Below the pieces are notes generated by a model. It saw nothing but the letters and a program-made list of their open reading frames with translations, did no database searches and was not told where the DNA came from. From Gibbula magus (taxonomy: Eukaryota > Mollusca > Gastropoda > Trochida > Trochidae): a stretch of DNA of 64,000 bases. Each line of letters opens with the position of its first letter. Within the stretch, counting starts at the first letter, position 1. Positions 24,161 to 36,500 of this stretch are shown in pieces. A program made the position numbers and the translations under genes. The stretch covers positions 37,911,593-37,975,592 of the forward strand of contig OW388304.1 of the NCBI GenBank assembly GCA_936450465.1, read 5' to 3'.

Positions 24161-24305
24161 CTTGTTTACGCGATATCTCATGGAGCGTTGCATCCAAAGT
24201 CTTCAAATTTGGTTTTGCCTACATTGTGGGAAGACGCAGACACCAGTCACTTTTGGTGACCTTGGCCTTATATTCAAGGTCACCACGACACTTTGACCAC
24301 TTTTT
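24161..24305 (+). repeat. 140-bp direct repeat flanking array B, right
   Basis: Second copy of 22791-22931. It includes the internal inverted pair GGTGACCTT...AAGGTCACC. Followed by a short AACT repeat. Confidence 0.7.
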
Positions 24306-24389
24306 GAACTAACTAACTAACTAAACTCAACTCAACTAACTCAATGTCACCGGCGGGGGACATTGCCATGTTAGTGGCAAACACTTGTT

Positions 24390-24590
24390 CAGTTTTACTT
24401 TCAATTAAGGATATGTTAATATACGAAGTGATTGATTGTGTTTGTAACAAGGATAACAAGAATATCTGTGTGAACATGTAATATGAAATTAAAATGATGG
24501 TAAATAAATTATGTGGATTCTGTCTCATGTTTGCTTTCATAAACACGTATTTGGGATCTTTGATATTCTTTAAATCAGCCTATTTGTCCT
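24390..24590 (+). repeat. Dispersed repeat, relative at 9890-10070
   Basis: Second member of the pair; see the shared blocks listed for 9890-10070. Confidence 0.55.
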
Positions 24591-24599
24591 ATTTTGGGT

Positions 24600-26220
24600 A
24601 AACTAAATGAATATATTGGCAAAACAAACCTAACTCCATAAATTATTTAAAGAATTTCGAAAGTCACAAATAGAGGCAAAGGGTCATTTAGACCGTAAGC
24701 CGAGGGTAGGTTTTTTTCGCTGAGACATGTTCACCATATCGAACTGAGAGGTCGGTTATCACTAGGTTGGTTATCTGATAACCAGCCTCTTGATAACCAA
24801 CCTCTCGGTAGCTTGGAGGTAGGTTATCTAAAAATTACTATAGTAATATATAGTTATATATAGTTATAATATGACAAAAGAAGTCGAAATTCAAATAAGG
24901 TATTTCCTTGGAATAATATAAGTGTATTTCATAATGCCATAGTCTATTAGTCATGGTTTAATTCTACAAGTCTGACATTAGGAATTATGTAACACTTTAT
25001 GAGGAATGTAGAACATTCATATTATTGATCGCATGTGGTTAATTGTTTGGAATGTATAAATATGCATTCCTAACCCAATCTACATACAAAATAAGCATTT
25101 ACATCGCTCACACGTACAAGAGTATCACAGAAAAATAATGAATGTTATTTTCGCTGGTGAAACACTGAATTGCTGTGGGCGCAGGTTTATAGTCTGTTTC
25201 AAATCGTTGACATCGAAGACGTCCTGAAAATGACGGTAATTGGCAATTTTCTTCTTTGTAATGCATAATCTGTGGATTCGGGGTTATTCACGTGCTTTTG
25301 CCTACCGCACGTCCGGGTTTCATGAGGATGATAAATAAAAGCAACTGCTACGTGACGTCCCTCGGCGGCCATATTCGAGCTACACGACACAACGAGTTGA
25401 CGGGACACGATTAACAGTTTTAATTTCTATCATTCAATTCCTACCATGATGATCTATCAACAATCGTTTGATAGTGTTCCTAACCTCATCAGTATAGATC
25501 GTGATCTCTCTTGGGTGTGGCCATGGTACTCCGTGTGTCTATGTCGTTGAGACTGACGGGTCACTTAAATCACCACGGCATCGGTATACTCTCCTTGTTC
25601 CTCGGGGATACCCAAGATCCGTGTTGTGTCAACACGAGTACTTTCCATTTGGTCTCTTAGTAATCTCCTCGCCCTGTATATCAATTGTCAAAGTGAGTCT
25701 ACAAACCATTTCTTCTAATTTCCATGTTTTAGCATCTAGGAATTGTATCTCTCTAAATGTTGATCCTACATCATTTCACCTAACGTAGGACTCCATCCTC
25801 TCTCACGTAAATCCCGCAAGGGTTATTTTTTTCAATTTGGTGGGCCTGGCAAACGGTTCAGGTTGCTACTTTGCTAACATTTAAAGCTTTGAAAAAAAAT
25901 CATATCTTTACAAATATCCGATTGATGTTTATTTTGTATGGCTTACTTTAAAGAAAAATGTCGTAGCTTTGACGTGGTATCTATAATGAAGGAAAATATG
26001 ATGACAACATTCTGAAATACAATTTCAAACGGACATCGGGTGTTGATCTCGTTACATCCCTTTACTTTGTTATAGTATAACGAGCTGGAGCTCTACTTCA
26101 TATCCTTTCAAATCGATAGTTTTTCGACAATACAATCTCCTATGCTCCAAACGATTGCATTTTCCGTCGGATGGTGCAACATCCATGTCTATCAAAAACT
26201 TGTATTATATTGATACTGCT
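24600..26220. other. No recognised gene; one CpG-rich patch
   Basis: 24745-24830 has nested inverted copies of GGTTATC/GATAACC. 25290-25400 is locally GC-rich, and on the minus strand ATGGCCGCCGAGGG (about 25375) has a start-codon-like context, but no downstream exon could be joined. Confidence 0.4.
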
Positions 26221-26232
26221 CATGGTCTTTTT

Positions 26233-26540
26233 GGGGGCTGGATAGCGCAGTGGTGAGCGCGTTCGGCTTCGGATTAAGAGGTCCGGGGTTCGAACCCCGC
26301 CAGGGGCACTGCAACTTTGTTTGCAGTAGAGAACTGTTCTACACGCAGTAAGGTTTGGGTGATCTACACTGAATTTCAACGTAGTTCCACCCATGGTTCG
26401 CTAGTTCCAGCCGATGCTTGCAGGTTTCACCGCAATGCATAGTCACATGGCGTTGCGGGCTTTCTCCCTGTCATAATACTAGCAGCCGCGATACAAGTGA
26501 CATACTCTTGAAAGCGGCGTTAAACCCCAACTCACTCACT
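26233..26540 (+). mobile_element. tRNA-derived SINE, full length
   Basis: The tRNA-like head has A box TAGCGCAGTGGTGAGCG and B box GGTTCGAACCCC, then the body, hairpin and tail GCGGCGTTAAACCCCAACTC. ATGGT(C/A)TTTTT flanks it at 26222-26232 and 26541-26551. The head's CTTCGGATT loop resembles tRNA-Arg(UCG). Confidence 0.88.
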
Positions 26541-27535
26541 ATGGTATTTTTATGGATTATAAGTTGACAGTGATGAAATAAAATGTATTGATTTTACCAT
26601 AGGGTAGGAGTCATTTTGATCATATTGGATGTTCCGATGTATATGTAGGTATGCAATCCTGTATTTCAACTACTGAGTCCCCAATACAAAAACATAATTA
26701 TACACGTCACAAGATACCATTGATTCCATTGATTAATTACGCTTGTTACACATTGTGTCCTATGGGTAAAAACATAATGGCATATTTTCTCATATCATTG
26801 GTTGTAAAGAATATGTTTAAGACGTACCATTAACATGTTGCGCTCGTTGTGGAATTGACAAATGGTAAAGAATAGAAACTCGATATTTTTGCCCAAAATT
26901 TATATCAAACAAATGTTATTCAGGTGCAGGCATTTTAAAATACAAACAATATGCCGTTTCCTATACATTGTGTTTCAAGCGAAACAAAACTGAATGTATG
27001 GACTTTCCCTATATGTGAAATGAATGCCTTCCTTTTGTTTAGCAATTATGTTGTTCCTTCCCTGTGTTAAAGGGAACAGTGTCCAACGGGAAGAAGAATG
27101 AGATGTTCCCTTCAACGTTTCCGTGGTAGAACAATTCTTCAGTACGTCAGCGAGCCCGATTCTCGCTGATGGTCTCCCCGTCTCACTGCTTCTGTTCATT
27201 GATCGCCGAGAGACAAGCAACTACAGTCGCCTAGACTCTGTGGTGTACGTGACAAGTCGCTCCAGTTCACAACTCGTAACTGTCCTGTGGTGTGAAAGTA
27301 CAAACAAGCCGAAGAGTTCCAGTTAAATAGTTACTTATTGATCACCCGGTCACTGGAAGCATACCAAAGAGACACTTTTGAAGATTGGAATATTCGTTCT
27401 AATGTTTTGCCTGGTTTAACCTAGTTTAGTGAACGAGTTTGGTGACGTAAAACTTCATGTTGCGACTATTAACAATTGCATTGGTATATTTCGGTTGTGA
27501 CTGATACGTCTTGAGTGTGATGATACAACCTAGCC

Positions 27536-27587
27536 ATGCGTGTCTCGTTCCTGACTGGTGTCATCTGTCTGTCCCTTCTATCTCTGG
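27536..27587 (+). CDS. Ly6-like gene, exon 1 (signal peptide)
   Basis: An ATG at 27536 opens 17 codons of a hydrophobic signal sequence, then one base before the donor GTAAGT at 27588. No upstream in-frame exon is needed, since the signal peptide is complete. The 5' UTR start is not determined; no TATA box is evident in the preceding 100 bases. Confidence 0.8.
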
Positions 27588-30500
27588 GTAAGTAGCTTCT
27601 TCTTTGTAACTGTACGGGTAGAATGCTGTTTGTTATTAGTTTAATACTACGACTCTGATGAACGTAATATATTAGATATTGAAAAGGAGCCAATGAGAAA
27701 TTGGATCTTTAGAAAATCCCATTTCTCGAGGCTTCTTTTCAATATCAAATAAAATCACGATATTTTCCAAAAAAATATCCTTTTTTTTAGTTTGAGTTTG
27801 AGACTTGTTTCTGTTGATGGGATAATTCTAGTCTTAAGCACTTGACGTTACACACTCCAAGTGCATGTGTTTGTAGATGAGCCTGTTGATATGTTGTGCT
27901 TTGAATAAGTTTTAGGGCTGAAATGAAATTCCTACAGACATTCGAATTTAGAAGTTAAAACATATATGTATAAATGGGACGCAAATTCAAGTGAGATATT
28001 TGAGTAAACTGGAGTGAGTCATTTTACATAGTTTGTGTAGTTTATAAATGAGAGACACTTGCTTTTAGCTTAATGTGGTTCCTCTTGAAAGTAGTTTAAA
28101 TCGTGCAAAGGTCGGAAGCATTTAGTAAATCAGTTAATAAGTAATGAAACGTATTGGTAATATATATTTGCTTTGTGATACAGAATTACATTCTTAACAT
28201 CCATCAATTAAATGCAATTTGTTTGTTTGTGTCTCATGGAATTTTATATATTTATATATCATATGTTATTGGGGTAACATGTTAACCCTGAAATGACCAT
28301 TAGCCTTATGACAGTGCGTCCGTCTGTCAGTATCCCTCTTGCATGTTGGGGGCGGGTTGGCGCAGTGGCTAGCGCGTTCGGCTTCGGATCAAGAGGTTCG
28401 GGGTTCGAATCCCGCCAGGGGCACGGCAACTTTGTCTGCAGTAGAGAACTGTCTACACGCAGTACGGTTTGGGTGCAATGCTACACTGAATTTCAGCGTA
28501 GTACCACCCATGGTTCGCTAGTTCCAGCCGCTGCTCGCAGGTTTCACCGCAGTGCATAGCCACATGGCGTTGCGGGCTTTCTCCCTGCCATAATACTAGC
28601 ATACTCACTCTTGCATGTTCGACTTCTTCTCAAGAACATCTTGCATCAGAGAGCTTAGCTTAGTCTGGATTATAAATAGTATGAGACAGGGAGGGTAAAC
28701 TTTGTTCTTTCCTAAAACAAGAACCCCTTGAAAACTAAAATGCTGTGTTCAGACATACTCTGGCCCCTAGTATGTATGCATTTAACTATTTGAGCTACCT
28801 TCTTTGCACTGGCAGGAGTGCTGTCATTCAAAGTTTGACGTCAACGTATTGTTTGCATTTCTCCTGCTTTATGGAGCCTAAACTGTAGTTGTTGCGAAGC
28901 CTGGAGACAAAAAACCTGGTATAAAACGGTAATGATCTTGACAAGTTGAAAAAAAAACTAATACAGGTGGAGCTATAAACTGCAAATTCAAAGAGAGTAA
29001 TTTTTCATAACCAGCTGAAACGATGTTTCCTCGAGCGAAGAAATAATAATCATGTAGTGGGGAAGCTGGTTTTTCCATTAAAATCGACTAATTTCACCTG
29101 GCTTCATCACATTAGTGCAAATACAGCTTAAACGGCATAAAAGTTACTCAGATTACGACGTTATAGGCTTGTTCATGTGTCTGCTGGCAAACTTACACTT
29201 GTGTAAGCCAGGATATTACATTATGTATGTAACTTTAAAGGAGCAGTGGCACGTTTTTCTGGTGAAATAAGTCGATGAAATGTAATTAAAAATAATGTCA
29301 CCAACAGTAAAACACCCTTCCCTCTTAAGAAAATCAAGCCAAAATATGATTGTACACGGCTCTGTAGAGCCATGGGAAACGTTTTTTGTCATTAGAAATA
29401 ATTAATTGTGTTCACAATGAAATGGCCGCCATGCAATTTTTGCTTTATACACAACATCGTTATTACCACTACGGATAATTGGTTTGTGTAATAAGATGTT
29501 TTTCCCTCTTAAGTAAATATGAATGATATAAACTATCATTATAAATGGGAAATTTGAAAAAATAAAATTTGCAAAAAACGTGCTACTGCCCCTTTAATGG
29601 ACTGCTGGATTGACAAACATATTTCGTAAAAAAAAATATTTGTTCATAAAGGAAAGGATATGTAAGTAAAAGAATAACTCATCACATGCACCTTGAATAC
29701 ATGAATTACAATTCAGTTTTTATTTGAGATATTTAACCAACACCCTGACTCTATTGGTAACGTATTGTTCTAAGTTGTGTTAGCTAGGCTAGAGATTATC
29801 AGAGTTTGGGCTAGCAATTATCGGTGTTGGGGCTAAAGAATCCTGGCTGGAGACTGACAGACTTCTAGCCAAGTTTACCAACTGCAGGGTTCCAGTGATA
29901 GTGATTTTGTACAACGAGAGATGCAGTGATGGTGATCAGAGATTACAGACCTTAATATATTAGTTGAAGAAAGTCTATATATTTATGGACACCAACAAAT
30001 CATTTGTTCCAGTGAAAAGTTATGCATGTGTGTGAAGGCATCCGTGTATCCAGTGTATTACTATATCCTTCTAACGTGGGTAGGTGAACACTTAAGAAAA
30101 TTATCGACGAGTTAAAATTTGCATTCTGTGAAAGAGAATAATATAACCAAGGTGTAAATAATATTTGATTAAGAAGACAATGCCAATTGAAATCATAATT
30201 GGTCCAGTTTGGTGTCCATTTTGGATAAAGCTTTTAGTGATTTACTTCAATACTTTTTACAGAATTTGTGAAAGCTAGTTGATCGTGATCGACTGGCTGT
30301 TTATGCTCTTTATAAGCCTCAAGGTAGTGTGGTTTTTGGTTGCAGTAACAATACAATGATATGCATCAAGGGCTGAGGCTAATGAACATAATTGTTTTTG
30401 ATTACCTGAATATGAACTTCCTTTGCACAGAAAGCGAAACAAAAGTATGTCCTATATATAAAGGAATAAGCCTGAAGCAGTCTGACTGATGTTAGAACGT

Positions 30501-33500
30501 AATTAGTTGTACAACGTTACACAATATACAGTATGCAACTAATTAATAATTTAAGACTGAGCCTGAAGGGACTTGCAACCCACAAACACGTTGTACCACA
30601 TACATCATAATATATCTGACTGTTGGACACCTGTCCCTTACAAACGGACAGTATGGTATTCATCTCCATAAAGCTTGTAAGGGGGCGGGATAGCGCAGTG
30701 GTTAGCGCGTTCGGCTTCGGATCAAGAGGTCCGGGGTTCGAATCACTGGATTTCAGCGTAGTACCACCCATGGTTCGCTAGTTCCAGCCGATGCTCGCAG
30801 GTTTCACCGCAGTGCATAACCACAAATGGCGTTGCGGGCTTTCTCCCTGCCATAATACTAGCAGCCGCGATATAAGTGAAATACTCTTGTTAAACCCCAA
30901 CTCACCTCATCATAGTTTATCTGAATAGTCTGAATCTTACAGTTAGACTCTTTGTAAAATTGTATAAAAAATTTTTTTAATGTACCCATAACATGACAAT
31001 ATCCATACCCTACAGTATATTCCATGATGTTTAACCTAAAATTTATTACAAATTGCTCAATCATCTGTGCTGAGGCTCGACATGAAGTATTTACTTATTT
31101 CGCACAGAAGTCATCATCACTTCCCATTTATTACAATCACGATCACTGATGTGTACTGATTATCACGAGATATGTACAGCTTGATCTTTAAACAATATCT
31201 GCGGCATGTAGATAACATGCTAAAACAGATGGTTTAACTACTAATTTGCGGAGGCATCATAGTTTTGTGTGTAACTGACGTTGTTATGGTACAGTGATCA
31301 GCAAATTCGAATGAAAACCACGTATATTCTATGCTTTAATCGCCGCTAATGGCTGCAATACTGCCGAAGCGGCGTTAAACAATAACTCACTCACTCACTC
31401 TATGCTTTAAGATAAGCACTTTTCTGTATAATCCTAGATATTTGAAACTCTTATCACTGGGGTATAGTGTAATGTTATACACTTACGACTAGCTTTGCAA
31501 TATAGCCGAAATATAGGACAAGATTTGTAATGATGCTTTACAACATACACAGGAGATACGTATCAATATATCCATCTGTGAAACACTACAACTGATTCCA
31601 ATCAGTAAATCTTCAAGAGATGGAAAGAGTTGTGACCGAGATCTATAAACGCTAACTGACAACTGTGTCTGTTAAAAGTGCAATATGCGTTGTAACAAAA
31701 CATCATGATAAAACGGGGGCGGAATAGCGCAGTGTTTAGGGCGTTCGGCTTTGGATCAAGAGGATCAAGGGGCAGGGCAACTTTGCAGCAGAGAACTGTT
31801 CAACACACAGTAGGAATTGAATGCAATGCTACATTGAATTTAAGCGTAGCATCACCCATGGCTCACCAATTCCAGCCGATGCTCGCAGGTTCCACCGCAA
31901 TGCATAGCCAGATGGCGCTGCTGGCTCTCTCCCTGTCATAATACTAGCAGCCACGTGAATTACTCTTAAAAGCGGCGTTCAACCCAAATTCACCTCACCT
32001 CGTGATAAAAACAAATCACAAACAGCAAACGAAACGACTCCATGTATTACCGTATATCACATCACATTCCGTATCAGCCAGAGACCTCAATTTCTAGTAG
32101 CTCGAGGGCTGATATTGGGCCACGGGCGGATACAAAATGTGATGAAAATACCTTTATGACACCAGGTGTATCAAATATTCCCGCTTCAAGTCCAGGTTTA
32201 AGTTTATCTGTAAACTAAGTCAGTCTATCAAACACAAAAAGGTAACAACGCGACTCTATGGGATATCATTTAATGCCAAGTATTACATTTCAGATATATA
32301 TTTAACAAGAGAATTAGTGAGCACAGCTCACTCATATACCCCCGCGTTTATCATTGGTCAAAGAAAAAATGTTTCAAAATAGCAAAAGGACATCAATGTT
32401 TAGTCTTTTGAATGAACTGACCAAAAAAGTTTTAGAAAGTAGATAAATATATTCATAGTAAGTATGTCTTCATAGATACACTTCTCAGAGTGCTTTAGAA
32501 GCAAACACCGAACAAAAAATGCATTTAATATGCAAATGATGGTATGAAATATACAAATGACAGATGTACATCTCAGTGGTTATAAGTATCAAGTTTCGTA
32601 AAATTTGAACAGTTATAGTGTCTGAGTTGTGAGTGGGACAGAAAAGAGTTAAAGACGAAGGCGGAAAATGGAGAAAATTTTCAAAAATTATGCAAATGTG
32701 GAAATGAAACATACAAAAGGCAGATGTACACATCACAGTGATTATACGTATCAAGTTTCGTAACATTTGAAGAATTAGTGTCCGAGTTGTGAATGAAACA
32801 GAAGTGTGAATGGTGAAGTCGAAAAACTGAGAGAATTTTGAGCGGAACAAAAACGGACGCACGGACTTCGTAGCGGGGGTATAATTATAACATTCAGACA
32901 CTTTTGAAAAGGATAGATCAGGCATCAGTGTCTGCAATAGGACGTTGCTGTGGAGGTAGAGGGAGGTAATGTGTACAGGGCAATTTCCTTTTTTAGGTAA
33001 ATGTGTTCTATTTCAAAATTAACTGGGTTCTCAAATGCTGCAGGTTGCGACAAGAAGTCCTTGACATTTGGCAGTGGATAATTTATATCTCTATAGCGAT
33101 CTCTAATTATGAGATTTCATCGGCATTTCATACACGATATTCCATAAAACTAATTGTGGGAATAAAAAAGTCTACTTTACACAGGATATTACAGATGGAA
33201 ATCACGCGTGTTAAGAAGCCTAGTAGTGAATGGAAGTCTATAAGTGTGATCTTTTCCAGCAGGATCTTCAATCTCACGAATGGGTCGGTGGCATGCAGGG
33301 TATACATGTAGAAATCAATCAATACTCGTACTGATAGGAGTAGTAAGATGGCCTTCAGCAACACATAACATTGCAAATGATTTATATAATAGTCGACTTT
33401 CATGCACCTAACATATGTATTGATTATTGACATACATGTTAACATTTGATCTAACACCAATGAATGTGGTTGTCGGGAAAAACATGCAGTTGATGATAGT

Positions 33501-36500
33501 TCTCATAAACTCAATAATCCAACCAGTTTGACAGTGTAGTGTGACAAGTGATGTATAAGTATATTTGAGTAAGCACTTTCATGTTTTAAATAAGGCAAAA
33601 CGTGATTAACCCTGCACTAATACGTTCTTTCGATGTTGGATAAATTTTGTATTGGGATCATGAACTCCATACCAGTCTTGGGATACTGCACATATCAGGG
33701 AAACTTGTTATCCTTCTATTTCAATCAATCAAGTTTTTACTCATTTCGGTGAGCATCGTGTTTTAGATTTTTTAAAGGCTATACACCTTATTGACAAATT
33801 TTAACCTTTCATTATCAGCTTATATTCAACTTGTGATAATACGCTGATGTTTTTACGGCCTTCGTGACGTGTTCTGTTTTTCAATTGCAATTTTCTGTTT
33901 TAAATTAGGCAAATAAATTAAATATCTCGCCGCTAATGGCTGCAATACTGCCGAAGCGGCGTTAAACAATAACTCACTCACTCACTTACTCCATACCAGT
34001 CAAATTCACTGTATTCTCCAACTGTACGTTTCATTCGAATATGTACTCTGGAAGTATGACAAACATATTATTGAAAGTTTTTGTTTTAAGAGGAACAGAG
34101 GTTCCCTGTGTCTTTTCTTAAAGTTTCTCAGATTTAAAAGGCAAATTATTTGCACATTATGTTTCTCAGATTTGCCATTTACTATCAAAGTGTGTAGAGT
34201 TATATCGCCACTAATTGCTGCAATACTGCCGAAGCGGCGTTAAACAATAATTTTCTCAGTATAGAGTTCTGACATGGATTACCTGAATCATGTGTATTCG
34301 TTTTAGAACTAATTTTTATTTATTCAGGAGTATTATGATGCCACTGGTAACACTTATTTATATTTTCGTGAGAGCACTTAATTTCAGTCAGACAATCGTC
34401 CTATAGCGCCTTTGACTAGTTTTGAAGGTAAAGACAAGTGGGTCATGTTAGTTTACAAAGAATATGTTTATAAGATTAAAGCGGAAGATGATGATCGGCA
34501 ATGTTTATTTGCTAAAGCATAAAACTAGAAATTGCGGTATACTTCTAGCACAATTTTATTGTACCTACATCAATTGTGGCCATAAAATACAAGAAACATG
34601 GTGTAATATGAAAACAGGAAGCAATCAATCAAGCTTTTCCTGTAAGGCATATCTCGCGCCAGTGTCTACCGCTAGCTAAAAATCAAAGCATTGCTGCATT
34701 TTGTCAGCTTGACAGTACCAGTGTAGCAACGTGAAGCACCTTTTCTTGGTCAATCAAAAATCTCTGGCACTGAAAAGGGACGAAACACTGATAGTTTGCT
34801 TTATACATTGACAAACATTCATGCTGAACTGAATTACATATACGATTCTTATTGCAAGCTTCATATATGTGTACGTGCACATAAATAATCTGCGTGATTA
34901 CTCTGAACTCAACTCTGAAGATAAACTTATATGGCTATCGATGAATAACTGACTGGTTAGATGGATTTCTAATGATTACATTTGCTTGAAATAACCATAA
35001 TCATATCATTATATGTTCAAAATATGTACATACATACCTTTGTTATCAGAGTAAATGCAGCATGCACAGAATGATATCTCTCATTAATTCATTGACAATC
35101 TGATAAAGAGGGTATCATTATCTACTTATGCTGCAAGTGTTATCGAGTTAATGTAAATCCTTGTTGCAAATGTTGAGCAATTAAGCGATATCACTATTAT
35201 TTATAATATTGTGTTTCATACAATTACAAGGCGATCATGTTTCTGAAATAAGAAATCTCTTTACTGCTAATGTTAGTCAATAGCAATGTTCTTCATCTGC
35301 ATACAAAATACACATGCACATTAATTCAGCATACTCTCACACCATGTGAGTGAGTGATTGAGTTGGGGTTAAACGCCGCTTTCAAGAGTAGTTCACTTAT
35401 ATCGCGGCTGCTAGTATTATGGCAGGGAGAAAGCCCGAAACGCCATGTGGCTATGCATTGGGGTGAAACCTGCGAGCATCGGCTGAAACTAGCGAACCAT
35501 GGTTGGTACTATGCTGAATTCAGTGTAGCATTGCACCCAAACCTTACTGCGTGTAGAACAGTTTTCTACTACAGACAAAGTTGCCGTGCCCCTGGCGGGA
35601 TTCGAACCCCGGACCTCTTGATCCGAAGCCGAACACACCATATGCCTGGTAGAAACCGGCCAAAGTGATGGAATCCGCCTTGCCGTTTTCGCCCTTTTTT
35701 TTTGGCAGATCTGAAAGAATCTGGAAGGATTCGGCAAGCTGATTCCACCACTTTGTCCCGTACAGGCGCTAAGTGGAGTCCCAGTAGTTCTTGGAGGCCA
35801 AGCATTTAATAAATGCCCAACGCCCATTATAGACCCAGTGCTTATTGGAGACCCAACGCTTATTAGGGACCCGGTGCTTAGTAGAGAATCAACGCGTATT
35901 GGAGACCAAGTGCTTAGTAGAGGCCTGTCGCTTATAAGAGCTTTGTGCTTGTTAAAAAAAATTGATACCAAGGGCTTATTAGAGATCTAGCGGTTATTTT
36001 AGAAACCGCCGCTTTGTAGAGACCTGGTGTTTATTAGAGAATAAGTATTACAGGCCTGGTGCTTATTTGTGACATTCATTAGAGGCCAAGTGTTTATTAG
36101 AGACCCAGTGCTTATTATAGACCCAGTGCTTATTGGAGACCAAGCACTAAGTTTCAACAGAAATGTAATCATAATTTCCTTCGGTATTTTGTTTGTTAAC
36201 TATATGCTAAACATGCTACACACTCAGTGCTTATTTGAGACCCTGCCCGTATTTATTGAAACGTTGCTCCAACAGGGGGTTCTAAAAAAACAAATGTTTA
36301 TTAGAACATACATGTACATGTACTTGTTTGATGGCGACATCTTTATGGATATACAAGAACATAATAAAGAAGTTGTATATCTATAAAATTAATATTAGAA
36401 TCGAAATGGGTTGGGTTATTTCTACTTTAAAACAAAATTAAATACTATGTTACATAAACTCATACCATAACCCACTGTTTTTTATTCAAGGTGACTGCAT

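Noticed and set aside
22791..24305. LTR retrotransposon bounded by 140-bp direct repeats
   Set aside because: The interior is a known array element with its own ends and no coding sequence, primer site or TG...CA termini.
25199..25408. Minus-strand first exon (ATGGCCGCCGAGGG)
   Set aside because: Good start context and local GC content, but no splice partner or family match could be established.
26236..26311. A functional tRNA gene (A and B boxes, cloverleaf-like)
   Set aside because: The same head recurs at 28348, 30681, 31714 and elsewhere joined to a common body and tail with target duplications; it is the SINE promoter.
32485..32937. 150-residue minus-strand ORF as a gene
   Set aside because: It lies inside the TATACCC repeat element, shows no motif, and the relative at 54707-55048 has a different frame structure.
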